Source: Zea mays (Eukaryota > Streptophyta > Magnoliopsida > Poales > Poaceae). From it: DNA of 64,000 nucleotides. The DNA lies in the NCBI RefSeq assembly GCF_902167145.1, contig NC_050099.1, positions 9,376,434-9,440,433 on the forward strand, in the 5' to 3' direction. This document shows, piece by piece, positions 56,029-64,000 of this stretch. Position 1 is the first letter of the stretch, and the number at the start of each line of letters is the position of its first letter. The position numbers and the translations under genes were made by a program. Below the pieces are notes generated by a model, which did no database searches, had not been told where the DNA came from, and worked only from the letters and a program-made list of their open reading frames with translations.

Positions 56029-58389
56029 TGTAACACCCCCACTGATCTCACACATTGGATGTTACCAAATACCCTTCCCACTAAACTTATGCAACACAAA
56101 AAATGAAATAAAGAGAGAAAGTATTGCAAAATCCGGCAGCACCTCCCTTGAAAGAAGCATAACAAGGGGGGGGGAAACATGGAGTTCATACAGGATATAT
56201 AAGACAGATAATTCACGTAGTAGAATCTAAATTCAAAAGTAGTAAAACACATTCATGACCAAATAAAAGGATAGGTAACTCAGCCCACCCCAAAAATAGC
56301 TCAACCACCATGAAAAGCTAGAACATAATAATTCCCTAGACTTGACCCTCCCTGATTAACAACATTATTAAGCAGTGTTTCCTTTATTAAAGGTGTAGTG
56401 GCCGTGCTGCTACATCCCTCTTTTCCCAAAGCAGAAATCAGGTGCCTGCATCAAACAATGCAAGAGTGAGATGACACATCTCAGCAAGTAAACAGAGCAA
56501 ACAACAATTGGACAATGTAAACCAACTGTGCTTAAACAACCACGTAGTTCAAAACTTCCTTCTTGAATACTAATTTGCAGCAAGTAAGCAAGTAACTAAT
56601 TACTTAACGCAAAGATGAATCACAATGTAAAGATCCACACTATCTGCATCCACATAATAGATTCCACACCTCTCCCATGAATGCACATGGCTACAGATGC
56701 AGTAATGACTTCTGCCTTCATATCTCTAAGGATATGAAGCTACATCATACCCCTTCTCGGGCAACATATGATGCTCAATGTACCGGTATGGTCGGATCAT
56801 AAGATCACGACGAACTTCCATGCAATGAATAATGAATGCATTATGCATGACAACAACATGAGTTGTTCCCAAATAAAATGTGCTAGACATATACTTCCAC
56901 CCATTCCACACAATAAACCACTTGAGTAACATGATCAAACCACAAACTCAACATATGTAATCAATAAAACATGAATATCTTCAAACGATGGTACTCAATT
57001 AAAAATATGAATACGAACACAACAGCACAACATAATCAAGTATAAGACTCTTCATTCGACAGACGGAATAACCATCACTGTTTTACTTACCTTCACCGGA
57101 AGTTTGGGCAAATCCCTAAGTACGATCCGGAAGTCCACCACCTGTTTTTGACACACAACTTAGTGCACCAATTTCACATAATAAGCCTCAAAAACAACGC
57201 CGCACCTACACGCAATCTCAAACCCCGCCGCGGGTAACAATTCTCCCCACACCCACCAAACTGCAGCGGCGCTACTTAATAATTCCATAACTTTAAAATT
57301 AAGACAGCAGTGGTGACAAACAAAAACTCCAGAGACATCTACATAAAATGCCCCACAAGTTTTGTATACAATTTATGATTAAATTTCAAAATCTAGTTAC
57401 CCCAAAACGGTCCACAAGATAAACCCTGCAATCTGTTTTTTTTTTCTCTTTTGGGCAACGACATACCCGGATTCAAACAGCGATAACTTTTAAAATATAA
57501 TTCCGAATTGAGCTCATAAGTACTTGTTGGAAAGGTAAGACAAAGCCCTACATTATTCTCATACTGATTAACACTAATTACTCACGAAAAATCCGAAGAA
57601 ACTGCTAATACTGCTGCTGTTCGTCCACCTGAAAATCTTTTTTTTGGACAGCCACATACCCGGATTCAAACGGTGATATCTTTTAATTTATAACTCCGAA
57701 TTGAGCGCATAAATACTCGTTGGAAAGGTATGCCAAAGTTCTACATGATTCCCAAACTGATTCCCATTAATTTCCCAAGAAAAGTGCCCAGAAACTGCTA
57801 GAACTACTGCTGTTCATCAACCCCCTAAAATTCTGGACAGCCCCTCTACCAAATCGCATACGCAACATCTAATCAATTGGATTGCAGCACAAATGAACAA
57901 GAGATAAACATAAAAATCACCTTGGATTCTTCCCTTTCTCCTTCCTTCTTCCTCCCTCTAAACTCCAATTGAGATCGCCACACGACGGAGAACCACGCGG
58001 GAGGGCTTCACCTTGGAGAGAGGGGGCGGCTAGGGTTTTGGGTGGTGTGGCTGCAATGGTTTGAGAGAGGAGGAAATGGGAGGGGGCGGCGGCCAAGGGT
58101 GTGGGGGAATGGGGAAGGGCGGCTGCACAAGGAGAGGGGGTTAGGGGAAGGGCGGCTAGGGTTAAGGGGAGATTAGTGGGCCAGATAGAGGTTCACGGCC
58201 CAATTCGCCTACACGACAGCTCCCGACCCCGTCACAAGCATCTAACCAAAGAAATTCCACTATCCTACTGGTGAATGTTTTTCTTCCAAAATTTCCAAAT
58301 CCCCAAAGCGCATCAACCGAATGGGGAAAAACAAAAACAACAAAAAAGAATAACCTCCAACTTCTCTTCTTTGCGAACCGGGTATCACA
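56029..58389 (-). repeat. D2 3' LTR
   Basis: 2361 bp. Outside 57142-57920 it aligns along its length with the 1484-bp D2' LTR. A GC-rich stretch (57960-58160) with CCCTAGCC motifs precedes the intron in sense direction. Confidence 0.92.
57142..57920 (-). other. intron-like segment in the D2 LTR
   Basis: On the minus strand the segment starts CCAAG|GTGATTTTTATG and ends GTCAAAAACAG|GTGGTGG. In both D2' LTRs the flanks are joined directly as CCCAAG|GTGGTGG. The boundary is exact and needs no base change. The segment is AT-rich (about 779 bp) and its 3' half is also present in the D2 LTR at 30023-30331. Confidence 0.85.
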
Positions 58390-58465
58390 CTCTACCCCCC
58401 TTAAAAAGAATTTGACCTCGAATTCTGACACTTCTATCGGAACGACAAAAGGAAAGATTAATGAA

Positions 58466-59659
58466 TCAACAACACTTACCCACACCAAAAAGTTCTGGAT
58501 ATTTTCGCCGCATCAGCTCCTCAAGTTCCCAAGTAGCCTCATGCTCAGACTGATTAGACCACACGACCTTAACATACTTGATTGATCTCTTCCTCAAAAT
58601 ACGCTCTAAGGATTCCAAGATACGCACCGGACGAGACTCCAGAGTCAGATCCTGCTGCACAGCAATTAGTTCCATCTTGATCTGATGGTCCGGATCCCCC
58701 AAGAACTTCCTCAACATAGAAACATGGAATACCGGGTGTACCCCTGCCATGGAATTCGACAGTTGCAAGCGATAAGCCAGGCTGCCCACTCGGGCCAAGA
58801 TAGTGAACGATCCAATGTATCTCGGGCTAAGCTTTCCGGAGACACCGAACCAAACAACTCCTTTAGTAGGTGATACCCTGAGAAGGACATGGTCACCCAC
58901 TGCAAACTCCAAATCTCTCCTCCTCACATCAGCATAACTCTTCTGACGGCTCTGAGCGGCCAAAATATTATGACGGATTTCTCGAACCTTCTTAGAAGTC
59001 TGCTGAATCCAATCAGGACCAACCAGGGATCTCTCTCCGAAAGTCTCCCAGCAAAGAGGGGAGATACACCGCCTGCCATATAAAGCCTCGAATGGTGCCA
59101 TCTTGATGCTTGCCTGGTAGCTGTTGTTATAAGCAAACTCTGCCAAAGCAAGATGATCCTCCCAGCTACCCTTCCATGACAGCACACAAGCACACAACAT
59201 ATCTCCCAAGGTTTGGATCATTCGCTCCGACTGACCATCAGTCTGAGGGTGAAAAGCGACACTAAGTGAAAGCTTGGTGCCCAATGCACTGTGAAGACTC
59301 TCCCAGAATTTGGATACAAATTTGGAGTCTCGATTAGAAACAATGGACTTAGGTACCCCGTGAAGCCTGACTACTTCCTTCATATACAAGGGAACCAAAT
59401 CTGAAGCTGAATTTCTGGTCTTCATGGGAATAAAATGCGCAGACTTAGTCAAGCGATCCACTACCACCCATATAGCATCTCTGCCCCGGGGAGAACGAGG
59501 TAAACCCACCACAAAATCCATGGTGGTATGCTCCCATTTCCACTTTGGAATTTCCAATGGCTTCAGTAAACCTGCAGGGTGCTTATGCTCGGCCTTCACG
59601 CACTGACATACTTCACAGGTGACCACATACTTAGAAACATCAACCTTCAACCGCTTCCA
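58466..59659 (-). pseudogene. D2 integrase core, C-terminus and chromodomain
   Basis: An open frame of 394 residues after the shared TAG at 59660. CEVCQCVKAEH (zinc Cys pair), first Asp in TMDFVVGLP, Asn in place of the second catalytic Asp (VSNRDSKF), Glu in HPQTDGQSERM, then AEFAYNNSYQ, GPY/F motif (SPTKGVVWFG, LSPRYIG), and the chromodomain (ILRKRSIKYVKVVWSN, ATWELEEL). The Asp to Asn change and the split zinc finger make it inactive. The chromodomain is intact. Confidence 0.92.
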
Positions 59660-60280
59660 CTAGAAGTTTTGCTTCAAATCTCGGTACATGTTGGTTTCGC
59701 CAGGGTGAACGGTGTAAGGCGTTTTATGAGCTTCTCTCAAGATATCCATCTTCACCTCTGATTTCTGAGGCACACAAAGACGGCCCCTGAAACGAACCAA
59801 ATCATTCTCATCAATGGTGAACTCCCGGGGTTTACCATCACCAACCCTCTTTCGAGCTTCCTGCAATAGACGATCCTGCTGCTGAGCCGCATGCACTCTC
59901 TCCATGAGGGAGGATTGAATAAGCATCCGAGTCTCCTCGCTAGTGGTGCCGACATAACACAATGCGATACCCAAACGGTCCAAATCAGCGATCAACGGCA
60001 AGGCCACTTTTGGAACCCCGGACCTGCTAAGGGCATCAGCCACTACATTAGCCTTCCCCGGGTGATAATGAATGGACAAATCATAATCTTTAATCAATTC
60101 AAGCCACCGACGCTGCCTCAAATTCAGCTCCTTCTGAGTAAAAATATACTTGAGACTTATATGATCGGTGTAAATGTCACAAGCCTCGCAATAAAGATAA
60201 TGCCTCCACGACTTTAGAGCAAAAACCACCGTGGCCAATTCAAGATCATGAGTTGGGTAATTCCCCTCATGCTTCCTCAA
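59660..60280 (-). pseudogene. D2 RNase H end and integrase zinc-finger start
   Basis: RNase H motifs [29 protein letters not shown] and [17 protein letters not shown] are followed by a linker and the first zinc His residues ([14 protein letters not shown]). It ends at TAG 59660-59662 after LKQNF, the same codon as in D2'. Confidence 0.9.
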
Positions 60281-61612
60281 CTACCTTGAGCCATAAGCAA
60301 TCACTCTGCCTTCCTGCATCAAAACACAGCCAAGACCAATATGCGAAGCATCCATATAAACTGTGAAACGCTTACCGCTCTCAGGCAAAGCTAGGATAGG
60401 GGCGTCCACCAACTTGCTCTTCAATGTCTGATAACTGACCTCGCAATCGCCGGACCAGACGAAGAGAACACCCTTCTCCAAGAGTCTAGTCAAAGGCTTA
60501 GCAATGCTGGAAAAATTTGGTACGAAGCGACGATAATATCCAGCGAGCCCCAAGAAACATCGGATTTCAGAGACACTAGAGGGTCTCCTCCACTCCACCA
60601 CAGCCGCAACATTCTTGGGATCAACCGCAATGCCCTGTTTATTAATCACGTGCCCTAGGAAAGCCACTTCGGATAGCCAAAAGGCACACTTCTTCAACTT
60701 GCCATAGAACTGATTCTTCCTTAGGGCACCCAGAACGAGACAGAGATGCCGCTCATGCTCGGCCTCGGTCTTTGAATAAATCAAAATATCATCCAGGAAC
60801 ACGACCACAAAGTTGTCCAGGAATTCATGCAACATCCTATTCATTGCTTCCATAAAAGTAGCAGGGGCATTAGTTAAGCCAAAAGACATGACTATGAACT
60901 CATAATGCCCATACCTAGTGCAAAAAGCGGTCTTCTCAATATCCTCCTCACGAATCCTCAGTTGATGATAACCAGAGTTCAAATCAATTTTGGAGAACAC
61001 CTGAGCACCCCTCAACTGTTCAAAGAGAACCTCAATACGGGGTAGAGGATATTTATTCTTGATTGTCACTTGATTCAGAGCACGATAATCCACACATAGC
61101 CTCTTTCTTTTATCTTTCTTCTCAACAAACAATACTGGGGAAGCCCATGGCGACCAGCTAGGCCTAATGAAACCCTTAGCCAGCAGATCATCCAATTGTC
61201 GCTTCAATTCAACCTGCTCCTTTGGAGCCATCCGATACAGTACCTTATGAATAGGCTGCGGACACAGAATCAGCTTGATTTTAAAAGCTGCATCGCGCTC
61301 CAGAGGAATGCATGGAAGCTCTGCCGAAAACACGTCAGCAAAGTCACACACCACACGGATGTCCTGCACCCGCAAGGTAGCCTCACCCTCCACCACCATG
61401 GAGAAAAAGATTCCCGACTTCCTTGACCGGCGATCCGGAAGCAATTGCGCCAGCAAGGATAACGTGAATTTTGGAGAACTTCCCAAGAATACCACCTCCC
61501 TACCCGACGGTGCCTGCAACAACACTGTCTTACAAAAATAGGATATAACTGCGTGATACTGAGATAACCAATCCATACCCAAGATGATATCGAATGCCCC
61601 CAAGGAAATCAC
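60281..61612 (-). pseudogene. D2 protease end, reverse transcriptase and RNase H start
   Basis: 443 open residues: protease tail ([12 protein letters not shown]), then RT with [54 protein letters not shown] (catalytic), [11 protein letters not shown]. RNase H begins [13 protein letters not shown]. It ends at TAG 60281-60283 in place of the Gln of [10 protein letters not shown] (CAG in D2'). RT itself has all its motifs, so it is one stop and one upstream frameshift (near 61686) from a normal frame. Confidence 0.92.
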
Positions 61613-61725
61613 AACAAGATTGGCCGAAAAGACCTCATCAGCAAGAATGAAGGAACACCCCTGACAAACTGAACAGCTACTAATGGGCCATTAGCAGAAC
61701 TAACCAAAATTGGGTGACCCAACCT

Positions 61726-62205
61726 CTATACTGAAAGACCAGCCCGTGACACAAAATTCTCCAAAACAAACGAATAGCTAGCGCCAGAGTCAAAAAGAGC
61801 ATGGGCCACAAACGAATCAACTGAAACTGTACCTGTCACCACGTCTCCTTGCTCTCTGCCATCCGCAGCGGGTAGCACATAAGCTCCAGAAATACCCGCA
61901 GAAGAGGAAGCTCTCGGAGTGAAACTAACAGAAGAACCCCACTGAGTCGCCGGGTGAGGCAGACGCGGAGCTCCAAACTGAGACGGCATAGGAGTAGACG
62001 GTGCAGGAGTAGGCGCGGCCAGATACTGAGAAAAACCCTGCATCGGCACGAACTGAGAAGTCCCAGGCACATAGAGCTGCTGCGGAGGAAGAGGAACTGA
62101 AAATTGCTGCTCAGCACTTGACATCATGTTGATAGTGCCCTGAGAAGAGGAGGAAGTCACCGGGTCCCATCTAAGCTTCCCATTAGGATTCCTCCTACAC
62201 ACCAC
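61726..62205 (-). pseudogene. D2 gag end and protease active site
   Basis: 159 residues: a Pro/Gln/Ser-rich linker, then the protease motif HALFDSGASYSFV with the catalytic Asp kept, ending at TAG 61726-61728 after GLSV, at the same codon as in D2'. The frame just upstream carries a stop in the zinc-knuckle region (near 62230). Confidence 0.88.
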
Positions 62206-63258
62206 ATCCTTGTGGTCCTGACTACAGATAGATCACCTGCCACTCCACTGGCACTCTGCACGGCGATGCGCATCTCCACAACGGAAACACACCAGCCCCA
62301 GCCCGGGCTTAGGAACAGCCCAAAACCTCTGAGTACTTCCTCCCGAAGTACCCGAGTCAGAAGATTTGCCACGGTAAGGATGGTGGCGCTGATGCTGAGA
62401 CTTGCCCCTCTTGTGGGCTGGACCTCCAGTGTTCCCCCTCCTCGCGTCCTGGCCACGAGGCAGATCAACCCCCGAAGACTTCTACGACTCCATGGTATAC
62501 TGGTGCTGCATCTCCACACCCAGTGCCTGCTCCACTGTAGTATGGAAGTCCACCAACGGAAAGGCTCCCAAGGCATGCCTGATAGAGGGTTTCAGGCCTT
62601 GACAAAACTGGCTCGCCTTCTCCATCTCATTATAAGCCACATTAGGGACAAAGCGGACCATCTTGTTGAAGCCCACTTCATACTGTGTGATAGACTTCTT
62701 CTCTTGCTTGAAAGACTGCAAATCAATCTTCATTTTCTCCAGGAAGGTGACCGGGTAGAACCTCCTTTCAAACTGCCTGATGAAGACATCCCAAGACAGG
62801 ACTCCTGATGAGGAGGAGTGCGCTGCCTGCACGCATCTCCACCAAATTTGAGCCTCTCCCTTCAGTAGTTGTGTGCCAAAGCGAACGCGATCACCATACA
62901 CAATCTCAAAGACATTCATCTTATCCTCCACGTAAGTTAGCCAATCCGCTGCCTCGACCGGAGTACCACTGCCATCATAAGTATCCAGCTTCATGCCCAT
63001 CCACTTCATCAGAGAAAGACCACTGACTCGAAGAGGCACCTCGGCCTCGCCACCTGGAGTAGCACTCGCAGGGACAGCGTCCCCGGGCACCCCTCCACCA
63101 CCAGCACCCTGAGCAGCACCCGTAGGGGCAACAAGAATAGCCTGTCTCAGAATGGCCAACTCCTACTGCATGGCCTGCATCGCGGCTAACATTGCCACCG
63201 GACTCATCGGGTCCCCACTAGGAACTTGCGAACTACTCCGAGCCCTACGAGGCGGCAT
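62206..63258 (-). pseudogene. D2 gag, broken
   Basis: ATG at 63258 (MPPRRARSSSQVPSG). Stops at 63163-63165 and 62482-62484 are TAG where D2' has CAG. Capsid core is intact between them (WLTYVEDKMNVFEIVYGD, FIRQFERRFY, MVRFVPNVAYNEMEKA). The knuckle CFRCGDAHRRAEC has only three residues between the second Cys and His. Confidence 0.9.
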
Positions 63259-63435
63259 AGCTGCAGCCACAGGGGTGAGAATAATAAGTAAATAAGATTG
63301 TCATAGCATTTCTTCAGATGATGTCAAACTAGCACAGACAATAACATACATATCAATAGTAAAGCAGAAAACCCATCCTACATGTGCGGTGTGTCAATTT
63401 ATTGTTATTCCAGTTGCTAGGACCTACAACCTATC

Positions 63436-63447
63436 GCTTTGATACCA
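63436..63447 (-). other. D2 primer-binding site
   Basis: The minus strand reads TGGTATCAAAGC, initiator tRNA-Met type with one change, two bases from the LTR at 63450. Confidence 0.88.
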
Positions 63448-63449
63448 AC

Positions 63450-64000
63450 TGTAACACCCCCACTGATCCCACACATTGGATGTTACCAAATACCCTTCCC
63501 ACTAAACTTATGCAACACAAGAAATGAAATAAAGAGAGAAAGTATTGCAAAATCCGGCAACACCTCCCTTGAAAGAAGCATAACAAGGGGGGAAACATGG
63601 AGTTCATACAGGATATAAAAGACAGATAATTCACATAGTAGAATCTAAATGCAAAAGTAGTAAAACACATTCATGACCAAATAAAAGGATAGGTAACTCA
63701 GCCCACCCCAAAAACAGCTCAACCACCATGAAAAGCTAGAACATAATAATTCCTTAGACTTGACCCTCCCTAATTAACAACATTATTAAGCAGTGGTTCC
63801 TTTATTAAAGGTGTAGTGGCCATGCTGCTACATCCCTCTTTTCCCAAAGCAGAAATCAGGTGCCTGCATCAAACAATGCAAGAGTGAGATGACACATCTC
63901 AGCAAGTAAACAGAGCAAACAACAATTGGACAATGTAAACCAACTGTGCTTAAAAAACCACGTAGTTCAAAACTTCCTTCTAGAATATTAATTTGCAGCA
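63450..64000 (-). repeat. D2 5' LTR, cut by window end
   Basis: Starts TGTAACACCCCCACTGATCC and matches 56029-56600 with few differences. Whether it also carries the intron-like segment is outside the window. Confidence 0.92.

Larger units (their letters stand above)
56029..64000 (-). mobile_element. D2: chromovirus (Tekay/Del-like) with intron-bearing LTR
   Basis: 3' LTR 56029-58389, polypurine tract 58390-58402 (minus AAGGGGGGTAGAG), pol and gag on the minus strand, primer site 63436-63447, and 551 bp of the 5' LTR up to the window end. It is the same family as D2' and better preserved: the integrase C-terminal half is open for 394 residues. Confidence 0.92.

Overview
The window looks like plant nuclear DNA from a grass, probably panicoid/Andropogoneae and maize-like. 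The basis is the Ty3/gypsy Tat and chromovirus (Tekay/Del-like) elements and the Ty1/copia SIRE/Opie-like element, an LTR carrying CACCGGAC...GTCCGGTG palindromes, GT-AG introns, and a grass-style GC-rich pectinesterase copy. I see no bacterial operon, CRISPR array, tRNA or rRNA. Nearly all the sequence is nested LTR retrotransposons around one small island of older host DNA (31440-36239 plus 53182-53288).

Left stack (1-31439), outermost host last: a chromovirus deletion derivative (1153-14113, minus, two 4.6-kb LTRs, TSD CGCAG) sits in the pol of a Tat element (Tat-A, plus, 3' LTR 20234-20708). Tat-A sits in the 3' region of a second, older copy of the same family in reverse orientation (Tat-B, minus, 5' LTR 27124-27632). 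Tat-B sits in an LTR of chromovirus family D1 (27633-30022, plus). D1 sits in an LTR of family D2 (30023-31439, plus), which abuts the host island. Tat-A carries, antisense between integrase and 3' LTR, what reads as an intact five-exon gene (16143-19867) with its own TATA box.

Host island: a degraded, intron-bearing fragment of a mitochondrial-processing-peptidase alpha-like gene (31775-32475, minus), then a pectinesterase pseudogene (33556-34851, plus) flanked by a direct repeat of about 200 bp (33073-33270 and 36142-36239 + 53187-53283).

Right stack (36240-64000): a D2-family chromovirus (D2', 36240-53181, minus, TSD CATCG) has a copia element (37382-46328, minus, TSD CAAAC) in its 3' LTR. 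Then comes a D1 element (from 53289, minus) whose internal region is split after 156 bp by another D2 element (56029 to beyond the end, minus).

The most interesting points: (i) D2 has a 779-bp segment with exact GT...AG ends in its LTR, and D2' lacks exactly that segment from both LTRs, as expected if a spliced transcript was reverse-transcribed; (ii) D2 and D2' share two in-frame amber codons at identical places; (iii) the Tat antisense gene; (iv) coding-like exons inside the 4.6-kb LTR. All retrotransposon pol genes here are broken, many by CAG-to-TAG changes typical of methylated-cytosine decay.
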